DNA of 64,000 bases from positions 91,985 to 155,984 of the forward strand of contig CAXXGE010000008.1 in the NCBI GenBank assembly GCA_963677915.2. Direction: 5' to 3'. The stretch comes from G963677915 sp963677915 (GTDB lineage: Bacteria > Bacillota > Clostridia > Lachnospirales > Vallitaleaceae). The notes beneath the pieces are model-generated. The model was not told where the DNA came from, ran no database searches, and saw only the letters and a list, made by a program, of their open reading frames with translations. The position numbers were made by a program, and so were the translations under genes. This document shows, in pieces, positions 39,124 to 46,832 of the stretch (the first letter of the stretch is position 1; each line of letters opens with the position of its first letter).

Positions 39124-40800
39124 TTATACTTTATGGTTGAATATCGATTTTATCTGTGTCTCCGTCAGAAAATAATTCGTTAACGGAAGACCGAATATGT
39201 GTGACAAATCATTAATGAAATCAGAGGAAGTTGTCGTGTTGATATATTTTGTCTCGGCTTTAGTGGCCTTGAAATTTCTGATGAAGCCGAAAATTTCCGA
39301 TGTGGAGTATTGGTTGTCCAGCACCTTGAACTGCAGGATTCTTTCCAGAAGGACAGCGAGATAGCATATAAGGAAATGTCCCTTGATGGTTTCTTCTTTT
39401 TGAAGGAAGACAGGACGTGCATCAAGGTCGGACTTCATGATCTTGAAGGACTCCTCTATACGCCAGAGGTTGTGGTAAGTGGTATATATGTCAAGGTCGG
39501 TCATTTCAACTTCAGAGGTGACAAGTAGGTTATAACCTGCGAACATCAAATCTTTGTCAATGGCATCCTGATTGATGCTTACAGCAGCCTTGTTCCCTTT
39601 GTCATCAGTGAAATTCACGTATTTTCCGGTTTCCCCATAGTCTTTTCTCTTTGCCTGGGATGCGGTTAAGGCTTTGGCCTTTTCAACCATTCTGTTGATT
39701 TCGTATCTTTTTTTTGCAGCCAGAGTTGGATTGTAGGTGAGAAGCCTTTTTTCTGTCAGGTGAACAGTGACTTTCTTTCCATCATGTTCCACGGTATAGG
39801 GGAACTTGTCGACACAGGATTTGTAACGATAAAGAACCTTGCCGTTCGTGTCTTTCCTCTCTTTGAAATCCTGATCGAGCAGGACCCACACCTTTTCTTT
39901 TTCAGAGAGCCCTTTGACAGTTTTTGAAAACAGATAGCCATCGCCGTTACTTTTGGAAAAGGCGATATTCTGGGCGCAGTTGAGTCCTTTGTCTGCCACA
40001 TGTATCGTCTTTCCGGTAATGTTGTTCTGTTTTTTCAACTGATCGATGACATCTCTAAGGATGGGTTTTTCAGATTCATTACCCGGGTACATTTTCATGC
40101 CGACAGGTATCTGATGGCTGTCCAGCAACAGACCAAGTCCCACAATAGGAGAATGTTGGTTCTCCTTGCTTGGACCTTTTTTCCTGAAGTCATCTTCTCT
40201 ATCGATTTCGAAATAGAAGTTTGTGCAGTCGAAATAGGTTTTTGAAGTATCGATGCCATACACACCTTCTACCTGTGCAGTGAACAGTTCTATGAACTTT
40301 TCATAGTTGTTGCCAAGGAAAGACAAGCCGTCAAGAAGCTGGTCATAGGAGTAGTTGTAGGAATGATAGAGATTGGGCAATACCTCGTGGAAGGTTCTGT
40401 GCTTGCTGCATGGATGCACACTTCTGGCATAGACAAGGGAAGAGAGTAGTTCGAAAAGATCGTATTCAAAGTCATTGGTGAGCTTGAAATAATCGACATA
40501 CTTCTTGATCTTCAGCTTCTCCAATATGCTTTTCAAAGGGAAGTAACCCAGATGGAGAATCGGAGACTTGTCGGAAATCTTCCTGACACCGACATCTTTC
40601 TTGGCTTTGTTAAGTGCATCGACTTCTTTTTGGAAGTGAGCAACAGGATCTGCAATGCCGTTTTTCATATGGGTCTCAATCGACCCTAAAGATTTATAGC
40701 ACTTGTGAGCAGTACCCTTCTTGTCATGGTTATAGAAGCTCTCATATATAGCAAGATAAGTCCTGTTTTTCTGTTTGGTTTTTTTAAGGAAATAGGCCAT
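39124..40800 (-). CDS. IS1634-family transposase
   Basis: A 558-residue DDE transposase of the IS4 superfamily. The first catalytic Asp is in KTYFDCTNFYFE, the second in TIHVADKGLNCAQN, and the Glu in LWRIEESFKIMKSDL, the YREK-like segment. Full length, no frameshift. The start is the ATG preceded by GGAGG; four codons upstream an in-frame ATG lacks a ribosome site. Its promoter region has been split by the second IS. Confidence 0.9.
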   Translation of the reverse strand: MAYFLKKTKQKNRTYLAIYESFYNHDKKGTAHKCYKSLGSIETHMKNGIADPVAHFQKEVDALNKAKKDVGVRKISDKSPILHLGYFPLKSILEKLKIKKYVDYFKLTNDFEYDLFELLSSLVYARSVHPCSKHRTFHEVLPNLYHSYNYSYDQLLDGLSFLGNNYEKFIELFTAQVEGVYGIDTSKTYFDCTNFYFEIDREDDFRKKGPSKENQHSPIVGLGLLLDSHQIPVGMKMYPGNESEKPILRDVIDQLKKQNNITGKTIHVADKGLNCAQNIAFSKSNGDGYLFSKTVKGLSEKEKVWVLLDQDFKERKDTNGKVLYRYKSCVDKFPYTVEHDGKKVTVHLTEKRLLTYNPTLAAKKRYEINRMVEKAKALTASQAKRKDYGETGKYVNFTDDKGNKAAVSINQDAIDKDLMFAGYNLLVTSEVEMTDLDIYTTYHNLWRIEESFKIMKSDLDARPVFLQKEETIKGHFLICYLAVLLERILQFKVLDNQYSTSEIFGFIRNFKATKAETKYINTTTSSDFINDLSHIFGLPLTNYFLTETQIKSIFNHKV

Positions 40801-40864
40801 AGACACCTCCATCGAAAACTAGCACCACTAACACCATTATTGTATCGCAGAAAAAATAATTTTG

Positions 40865-40872
40865 CAAGTGTT
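40865..40872. repeat. 8-bp target duplication of the inner IS (caagtgtt)
   Basis: caagtgtt occurs here and at 42707-42714, just outside the inverted repeats of the inner element. An alternative reading with slightly longer inverted repeats would shorten the duplication to 3 bp. Confidence 0.6.
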
Positions 40873-42706
40873 GGTTCAGGTGTCAAAAGTATAATCTAAA
40901 AACTTGAACAAGCCACAAAATGCCAGTTTTTTTATAAGCCAGAGAATTTTCTGGAGTATTTGGGCTATAAGTACCTTTGGCAAAGTTCTCTTCTACCTGA
41001 TTTATCAGGCGAAGCTCAGATTTTTTACAGACTTATCCCTTGTTTTTCGACTATAGCTTAGTACCTTGTTGAAATTGTATGCAATCACTTTACATGTGAA
41101 GAACTGCCTGGATCGTATCAATCCGAATGTCGGAATGGCATCAACCTGATACTTCCTGCGAAGTACGGATGGTATGCCTTCCACAGCGTTTCTCAACCGT
41201 GATAGCTTTCGATACGTTTCTGTGGATAACTTCTTTTTATATCTGGCACGCTCAACCATGTTTGATGATACATGTACCACATAGTTTTTTCGTTGTTTCC
41301 TGGCGTTGCAGTCAGATTTGTTAGGACATTGTTCACAATAGCTCTTGGCAAAGTTTGCGCGGCACATGCCGGTTTTTGGATAATAGGTCGCCTTAATGGG
41401 TGAATGGCCCATTGGACAGGTCAATACCTTTTTATTGTCTTCCGAAAAAACAAACTCTGCAAAAATTGGATTTGTTTCTCTTCCTGAAAGGGCAGTGGTG
41501 ATCAGCTCTGTGTTTTTTGATTCGGCGAGTTCGCGGTTTTCCTTGCCGCTATATGCGCCATCTGCAATCATAATTTCAGCATCAGCGCCATCTTCACGTC
41601 CTGCAAGATATTCCTTACAAAATGCACTGTCGCTGTGAATGTTGTTTTCGTAACCGACGCCTGTAATCAGACTGTTCCCGTCTTCGCCAACCGTTTCAAT
41701 GATGTTGCCGACATAGCCTTTGTGGTTTTTGCCTGCCTTCCGTCTGTAGGTTGCATCGGGATCGGAAGGGTTTTGCAGACTTGATGATGAAATTTCGTTT
41801 TTGGCCTTTGCTACGGTGTTTCCTGATTCATCTCTGGAACTCTGTTCCAGAAGAACACGAACGAGAAGCTGGTACTCCTGAAATTCACACCAATCATCGC
41901 CGGACATGATGCTCTTTACCCTCTCGGCTTCATGCAATGCCTTTTCCAGACGCGGGCTTACATCCTCGCCCTTGCAGTAATAGATGACTTGATTGTAATC
42001 ATCAGCATCAAGATAATGCATCAGCTCAGGTGCCATCAAATCATCTCCGCCCAAACGGTGGATTAACCGGACGGCATTCGCTGTCGTTGTGTAAATGATT
42101 TCAAGTCTTGACATGCGTTTGCTTCTGGATGCAACCATAAGACTGTCCATGCGTTTGGTATTGGAATTCAGATTCATATATCGGGCAAAGACTTCAGACA
42201 GGTGCATCATTTCTTCTTCCAGAAGATTGCGGCCGCTCTCCAGCTCGTAGTTATAAAGACGTTCCCGGAAACGGCTGAATGTACGGTCACTTACCGGTTG
42301 TTCGCTCAAGTGCGTTGTATGCAGTGCATACTGGTAGCGGACGTCGCAGCAGATGGACTCGACCAGTTCGTCATCGGAGTTTCCGGCATTCTCTTTCAAA
42401 ATCAATGCTCCGACAATGAAATTCACAGGCGTATTGGGTCTGGAGAACTTATTGTCGCTGTATAGTACAGCAAAACGCTCTTCATTGATTGCAGGAAATA
42501 CAATGTCTGCAAAGTCCTTGCACCAGGAAGATGAAATGATTTTCTGAGTGCGTGGAGAAAGATTAATGAAGCTATCGTCAAATGTAATCTGTTGATGTTT
42601 GTTTGGTTTAAAAGACATATCAGGCACCTCACCGTTGGTATGTCCTTATTATACAGTACATGGTGAGGGAAAGGGAAACTATGGTGTCAAGTTTTGACAC
42701 CTAAAC
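40873..42706 (-). mobile_element. IS1182-family insertion sequence, complete
   Basis: About 1834 bp, inside the upstream region of the IS1634-type element. Terminal inverted repeats ggttcaggtgtcaaaa and its counterpart at 42691-42706 differ at one position in 16. The right end also has an inner palindrome (ggtgtcaa/ttgacacc, 42683-42701). One intact transposase gene. The gap between this gene and the terminal repeats holds nothing else recognisable. Confidence 0.8.
41005..42618 (-). CDS. IS1182-family transposase
   Basis: A 537-residue transposase. The N-terminal DUF772-type domain includes NFIVGALILKENAG and SDRTFSRFRERL; the catalytic core includes MIADGAYSGKENRELA and a C-terminal DDE_6-like zinc-type region (CEQCPNKSDCNARK, YRKLSRLRNAVEGIPS). 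Full length. The start is the ATG behind GAGGTG, not the GTG three codons earlier. Reads in the same direction as the outer transposase. Confidence 0.9.
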   Translation of the reverse strand: MSFKPNKHQQITFDDSFINLSPRTQKIISSSWCKDFADIVFPAINEERFAVLYSDNKFSRPNTPVNFIVGALILKENAGNSDDELVESICCDVRYQYALHTTHLSEQPVSDRTFSRFRERLYNYELESGRNLLEEEMMHLSEVFARYMNLNSNTKRMDSLMVASRSKRMSRLEIIYTTTANAVRLIHRLGGDDLMAPELMHYLDADDYNQVIYYCKGEDVSPRLEKALHEAERVKSIMSGDDWCEFQEYQLLVRVLLEQSSRDESGNTVAKAKNEISSSSLQNPSDPDATYRRKAGKNHKGYVGNIIETVGEDGNSLITGVGYENNIHSDSAFCKEYLAGREDGADAEIMIADGAYSGKENRELAESKNTELITTALSGRETNPIFAEFVFSEDNKKVLTCPMGHSPIKATYYPKTGMCRANFAKSYCEQCPNKSDCNARKQRKNYVVHVSSNMVERARYKKKLSTETYRKLSRLRNAVEGIPSVLRRKYQVDAIPTFGLIRSRQFFTCKVIAYNFNKVLSYSRKTRDKSVKNLSFA

Positions 42707-42809
42707 CAAGTGTTTTTAGCAACAAAAAAAGCCTTATTTTAAGGCGTTTGTAGGTGTTTGATATGAGGTTTGCTCCTAAAGAATTATGGTGCTAACTTCG
42801 AAAGACGGG

Positions 42810-42878
42810 TCTGATGCAGCTTTTTGCTGTCTACCGAAGCATACTGAGTTGAATGCATATCAGTGAATTGATATAATA
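42810..42878. repeat. 69-bp direct repeat, right copy (target duplication)
   Basis: Second copy of the 69-bp repeat at 38948. It lies directly between the right end of the IS1634-type element and the toxin-antitoxin operon and retains that operon's promoter. Confidence 0.9.
42849..42877 (+). promoter_or_regulatory. promoter of the toxin-antitoxin operon
   Basis: -35 TTGAAT, 17-bp spacer, -10 TATAAT, fully within the right 69-bp repeat, 36 bp before the antitoxin ATG. Confidence 0.75.
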
Positions 42879-42913
42879 TTAGTGGAATATCAATACATAT
42901 GAGGAGTGATTCT

Positions 42914-43168
42914 ATGCCAATGATAAGACCAAGTTCGGATCTGAGAAACAAATACAACGAGATATCTGATTTATGTCATGATTATCTGGAACCAGTTTAT
43001 ATTACAAAAAATGGTAAAGGTGATTTGGCTGTGATGAGCATCGAGGCCTATGAACGTTTAGCAGGAAAATATGAGTTGAGAAGCTTGTTGCTTGATGGAA
43101 TGAAAGATATTGAAGAAGGCAGAACTATTGAGAGTGAAGAAGCTTTTAAGCAACTAAGGGATTTATAG
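42914..43168 (+). CDS. type II antitoxin, Phd/YefM family
   Basis: An 84-residue antitoxin. The N-terminal Phd/YefM fold (MIRPSSDLRNKYNEIS, VYITKNGKGDLAVMSIEAYE) would bind DNA, and the acidic C-terminal tail would wrap the toxin. I use the ATG preceded by GAGGAG rather than the ATG five codons upstream. One base separates it from the toxin gene. Expected to repress its own promoter with the toxin as co-repressor. Confidence 0.9.
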   Translation: MPMIRPSSDLRNKYNEISDLCHDYLEPVYITKNGKGDLAVMSIEAYERLAGKYELRSLLLDGMKDIEEGRTIESEEAFKQLRDL

Positions 43169-43169
43169 G

Positions 43170-43496
43170 ATGAATAGGCATAAGGTTATTATCTCTGGCA
43201 GGGCTTTTGAGGACATGGCAAACATTAAACGCTATATACGAGATGAGCTGAAGAATTCAGATGCAGCAGAGAAGATAATTGAGGATTTTTATGATCAAAT
43301 AAGAGACTTAAGCATTATGCCAAAGCGACATGCGCTAATCAATGACGAAATAATATCGAATTCATATGGAATACGAAAAGTTATGGTAGGAATTTATTAC
43401 TTGTTCTATAAGTTCGATGAAAGTGCAGGGATTGTTTTGATAGTCAGGGTGCTATATCAAAAAAGAGAATGGTCGGATTTGCTCAGTGAAAATTGA
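43170..43496 (+). CDS. type II toxin, RelE/ParE superfamily
   Basis: A 108-residue basic protein with the RelE/ParE pattern: VIISGRAFEDMANIKRYI at the N-terminus, then a helical region and the terminal beta strands MVGIYYLFYKFDES and VLIVRVLYQKREW. The combination with a Phd/YefM antitoxin is common. Whether it cleaves mRNA on the ribosome or acts on gyrase cannot be decided from sequence. Confidence 0.88.
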   Translation: MNRHKVIISGRAFEDMANIKRYIRDELKNSDAAEKIIEDFYDQIRDLSIMPKRHALINDEIISNSYGIRKVMVGIYYLFYKFDESAGIVLIVRVLYQKREWSDLLSEN

Positions 43497-43511
43497 TAAG
43501 AGGAGGCACTT

Positions 43512-43823
43512 ATGGATGAATTAATCAAGCGGATTCTCGACTTCAGGGATTCCAGGGACTGGAAGCAGTTCCATTCACCAGAGAACCTGGCCAAATCGAT
43601 TATAATTGAGGCTGCGGAGTTGCTGGAGAATTTCCAGTGGGACAGCGAGTTCAAGGAGCAGGATGTACACGAGGAACTAGCCGATATCATGAACTACTGC
43701 ATTTTGATGGCCGATACGCTTGGCGTTGACATCGTCAAAATCATGAACGACAAGATCGACAAAAACGAAATAAAATATCCGGTGGAAGAATTCAAAGGCA
43801 GCAGCAGGAAGTATAAGGAATAA
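43512..43823 (+). CDS. MazG-like nucleotide pyrophosphohydrolase
   Basis: A 103-residue protein of the MazG/dCTP-pyrophosphatase (RS21-C6-like) type. The metal-binding pattern is visible as EAAELLENFQWD followed by EELADIMNYC, the E-x2-E...E-x2-D arrangement. Likely hydrolyses a (deoxy)NTP to the monophosphate, perhaps for nucleotide-pool cleaning. AGAGGAGG site; 15 bp after the toxin gene. Confidence 0.85.
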   Translation: MDELIKRILDFRDSRDWKQFHSPENLAKSIIIEAAELLENFQWDSEFKEQDVHEELADIMNYCILMADTLGVDIVKIMNDKIDKNEIKYPVEEFKGSSRKYKE

Positions 43824-43846
43824 TCTATCTAAGGAGTTGGTCTTGC

Positions 43847-44161
43847 TTGAAGTTAGACGGATTTGGAATTTTCGTTAAGGATATGGCCTGCATGGTGAGG
43901 TTCTATCGAGATGTATTAGGCTTCGAAAAGATGACATCAAAAAAGTTCAATTATGCTAAAGGTATCAACGGTCACTATGAAATCGCATTAAGCGTAGAAA
44001 ACTATGATGCAGTAGATTCAACATATAAAGAGCTGATTACCAAAGGGGCCACCCCTGTACTTGAATCGACAACTGAACCTTGGGGGCAGCGAACATGCTA
44101 TATTGCTGATCCAGAAGGCAATTTGATAGAAATCGGATCATTTACAAATTCATCATCCTGA
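43847..44161 (+). CDS. VOC-family (glyoxalase/bleomycin-resistance-like) protein
   Basis: A 104-residue single vicinal-oxygen-chelate domain: DGFGIFVKDMACMVRFYRDVLGFE at the start (two parts) and the C-terminal motif YIADPEGNLIEIGSF, whose Glu is a usual metal ligand. A TTG start is used, with AAGGAG upstream; no ATG is available. Function could be antibiotic sequestration or isomerase-type chemistry. Confidence 0.82.
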   Translation: MKLDGFGIFVKDMACMVRFYRDVLGFEKMTSKKFNYAKGINGHYEIALSVENYDAVDSTYKELITKGATPVLESTTEPWGQRTCYIADPEGNLIEIGSFTNSSS

Positions 44162-44182
44162 CTTAATCGAGAGGTGATCATC

Positions 44183-44815
44183 ATGAAATACGAGTGGCGC
44201 AAAAAGGACAAGGACCTTTATCTACCGAAAGAAGTGCCTGTGGAAATTGAGATTCCACCCATGCAGTACCTGACAATTACAGGGGAGGGCAATCCCAACG
44301 GAGAGGCCTTTTCCGAATGTGTGCAATCCCTCTATGCCATGTCCTACGGCATACGGATGATGCCCAAGTCCGGCGTGACACCTTCCGGTTATTTTGAATA
44401 TACTGTATTTCCACTGGAAGGCATATGGAATCTTAGCGATGAGGGTATCATGCGTCAGCAGGAAGGTGCAGACCTTACAGAGCTGAAGGATTTTCTAACA
44501 TACAAAGTCATGATACGCCAGCCCGATTTCGTAGATAGCGATCTTGTGGAAACGGTAAGAAAAGCTGTTGCCGGCAAGAAAAAGTCTTTGCCTATTGATA
44601 GGGTGGTTTTTGAGACGGTCGAGGAGGGAAGGGCGGTTCAGATGATGCATATCGGCAGCTATGACAGCGAACCGGAATCCTTTGCCAGAATGGAAGCATT
44701 TGCCTCTGAACAGGGGATGCTGCGGAAAGGCAAGAGCCACAAGGAAATCTATTTGACGGATCCCAACAAAGTCGCCCCAGAGAAGCAGAAGACTGTCCTT
44801 CGGTTCTGGGTGTAA
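44183..44815 (+). CDS. GyrI-like small-molecule-binding domain protein
   Basis: A 210-residue protein matching the stand-alone GyrI-like family (YEWRKKDKDLYLPKE, PMQYLTITGEGNPNG, C-terminal HKEIYLTDPNKVAPEKQKT). Such proteins bind hydrophobic small molecules, and some hydrolyse cyclopropanoid toxins. GAGAGGTG precedes the ATG; a GTG three codons earlier is less likely. Sits among small accessory genes. Confidence 0.85.
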   Translation: MKYEWRKKDKDLYLPKEVPVEIEIPPMQYLTITGEGNPNGEAFSECVQSLYAMSYGIRMMPKSGVTPSGYFEYTVFPLEGIWNLSDEGIMRQQEGADLTELKDFLTYKVMIRQPDFVDSDLVETVRKAVAGKKKSLPIDRVVFETVEEGRAVQMMHIGSYDSEPESFARMEAFASEQGMLRKGKSHKEIYLTDPNKVAPEKQKTVLRFWV

Positions 44816-44819
44816 TGCT

Positions 44820-45365
44820 ATGGGAAGAATAATTATGAATCTGGCAATCAGCCTTGATGGGTTTATAGCAGATCTTGATGGGGGATTTGGCTGGATACAG
44901 GGTGATGGCGACAGCACTCATAACACAAAAAAATCGTTCAACTACCATGAATTTCTGGATACCGTCGGCACCATCGTAATGGGTTCGAAATCCTTTGATG
45001 ACTGCCCGGACGAAACATTGGAAGAATTCAGGAACAGAAAGGTCATCGTTGCAACATCGAGGTCTATCAGCTGCGGTGAAAACGTTGAACTCTTTGCGGG
45101 CGATATCGTAGACAAAATATTGGGAATTGTGAAGCAGTCTGATAAGGATATCTGGCTTTTTGGTGGAGCGAAGCTTGTAGAGCCGTTCATCAAAGAAACG
45201 GCAGTTGATGAATGGATCATCGGCATTATTCCGGTGATTCTTGGGTCGGGCATTCGTTTGTTTGGGGAAGGAAATCCGACCATAGAACTACACATGGAAG
45301 ATCTATATATAGACAACGGAATAACCATAATAAAATACACTAATAGAAGCACAACGAAAAAATGA
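44820..45365 (+). CDS. dihydrofolate reductase family protein (RibD C-terminal fold)
   Basis: A 181-residue protein with the RibD/DHFR-like reductase fold: IIMNLAISLDGFIAD at the N-terminus, GTIVMGSKSFDD, and the NADPH-binding GGAKLVEPFI, then IPVILGSGIRLFGE. Probably an NADPH-dependent reductase of a pteridine-like substrate. Substrate unknown. Starts 4 bp after the GyrI-like gene. Confidence 0.85.
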   Translation: MGRIIMNLAISLDGFIADLDGGFGWIQGDGDSTHNTKKSFNYHEFLDTVGTIVMGSKSFDDCPDETLEEFRNRKVIVATSRSISCGENVELFAGDIVDKILGIVKQSDKDIWLFGGAKLVEPFIKETAVDEWIIGIIPVILGSGIRLFGEGNPTIELHMEDLYIDNGITIIKYTNRSTTKK

Positions 45366-45443
45366 GCTTACACTTGCCAAAGAATTAATATATTTAAAAG
45401 TATAATAATCTGATGTATAATAATTATGAGGCGGTGATGACTC

Positions 45444-46826
45444 TTGAATTTTGTCAATCGAAGAAACGAACTTGAATTCCTGGAAACTGAATATAGACGT
45501 GAAACATCCTCTCTGGTCATCCTGTATGGCAGAAGGCGTGTCGGTAAGACCTCTTTGATTAGCGAATTTGCCAAGGACAAAAAGGCACTGTATTATTTGG
45601 CGACGGAAGAGTCAATCGGTGTCAACAGAGCCATGTTCAAGGATATTGCTGCGGACCACCTGAATAACAGCTTACTTAAAGGGGCCCAGGTAAACCGATG
45701 GGAGCCAATTTTTGAAGCTCTCATAGAAGATGGAAAAAAACGACTAATTGTTATAGATGAGTTTCAATACCTGGGAAAGAGCGATGGGGCGTTTCCTTCT
45801 GTATTCCAGAAGATATGGGACACCCTACTGAAAGATAGCAAGGTTATGGTGATCCTTTGCGGGTCGCTCATATCCATGATGGTTGAGCAGACCTTGTCGT
45901 ATTCAAGCCCTCTCTACGGCAGGAGAACCGGACAGATAAAGCTGGGACAGATTCCTTTTTCCCATTATGATGAATTCTTTCCCGGCAAGTCCCGGGACGA
46001 ACTGATTCAACTGTACAGCATCACAGGCGGCGTGCCTAAGTATATTGAGGTCCTGGGGAATGCGCCAAGCATTGCCAAAACCATAGAAGCCAACATCCTT
46101 TCAACGTCCAGCATACTTTATGAAGAACCCTATTTCCTGCTGGGAAAAGAGGTATCGGAGATCGGCAGCTATTTTTCCGTATTAAGAACAATTGCGGCTG
46201 GCAACTACAAGCTTGGGAAAATAGCCTCGTTCCTGGAAGTCAAGCAGCAAAGCCTGACCAGATATCTGAAGGTGTTGATTGACCTTGATATCCTGGAGCG
46301 CGAAGTGCCTGTGACAGAAAAAAATCCGGAAAAGAGCAAGAAGGGCCTCTATCGCTTCAAGGACAACTATCTGAGATTCTGGTTCCGATTCATCTATCCT
46401 AACCGAAGCAGGATCGAAGAAGGTCAAGGGGTGGAGGTACTGGACAAAATCCTGCAGAACTTCATCGATGGACATGTTGCGTACGTATACGAGGACATAG
46501 CAAGAGCATCCTTATGGAATATACTGGAAAGCGAAAATTGTGGAGTCAATCTTAGTGCCGTTGGGCGATGGTGGGACAAGGAAAACGAAATCGATATAGT
46601 CGGTCTGGATGAGGAGAGCCGGACGATTGTATTTGGCGAGTGCAAGTACTGGGAAGAGCAAGTGGGCATGTCCGTTCTGAAGGATTTGCAGAAAAAAAGC
46701 GCTTCTGTTGTGTGGAACAGTGGACATCGTAAAGAGATATTTGTCCTTTTCTCACGGAACGGCTTTACCAAGGAATTGCTGGCGTATGCTGAGAATCAGG
46801 AGTGGCTGATACTGAAAAGTAGGTGA
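45444..46826 (+). CDS. ATPase with DUF234/nuclease-like C-terminus
   Basis: A 460-residue protein of the archaeal-type ATPase family. Walker A GRRRVGKTSLI (about 29-39), Walker B RLIVIDEFQYL, an Arg-rich sensor region, then a winged helix (about 245-285). The C-terminal DUF234 part contains ENEIDIVGLDEES followed by VFGECKYW, the D...ExK arrangement of PD-(D/E)xK nucleases. TTG start with a GGTGA site. Role unknown; defence, transposition or DNA-repair functions have been suggested for relatives. Confidence 0.85.
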   Translation: MNFVNRRNELEFLETEYRRETSSLVILYGRRRVGKTSLISEFAKDKKALYYLATEESIGVNRAMFKDIAADHLNNSLLKGAQVNRWEPIFEALIEDGKKRLIVIDEFQYLGKSDGAFPSVFQKIWDTLLKDSKVMVILCGSLISMMVEQTLSYSSPLYGRRTGQIKLGQIPFSHYDEFFPGKSRDELIQLYSITGGVPKYIEVLGNAPSIAKTIEANILSTSSILYEEPYFLLGKEVSEIGSYFSVLRTIAAGNYKLGKIASFLEVKQQSLTRYLKVLIDLDILEREVPVTEKNPEKSKKGLYRFKDNYLRFWFRFIYPNRSRIEEGQGVEVLDKILQNFIDGHVAYVYEDIARASLWNILESENCGVNLSAVGRWWDKENEIDIVGLDEESRTIVFGECKYWEEQVGMSVLKDLQKKSASVVWNSGHRKEIFVLFSRNGFTKELLAYAENQEWLILKSR

Positions 46827-46832
46827 TCACAT

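Larger units (their letters stand above)
39017..42809 (-). mobile_element. IS1634-type element interrupted by a second IS
   Basis: Lies exactly between the two 69-bp repeats. The ends form an imperfect inverted repeat (CCTGACTTTGGTA against CCCGTCTTTCGAA, 9 of 13 identical). Subtracting the inner IS and one 8-bp duplication leaves 1951 bp, within the size range of the IS1634 family, whose type member is known for long, variable target duplications. The transposase gene is intact. Confidence 0.7.

Noticed and set aside
39044..42797. Direct repeat atggtgctaactt (39044 and about 42785) as the ends or target duplication of the 39-kb element
   Set aside because: The copies are in direct orientation and lie inside the 69-bp repeats; the 69-bp repeats explain the boundaries better. 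They may be internal binding sites of the transposase.
45368..45443. Strong promoter for the ATPase gene
   Set aside because: Two TATAAT-like boxes exist (45401, 45416) but no -35 at proper spacing could be found, so I did not list it.
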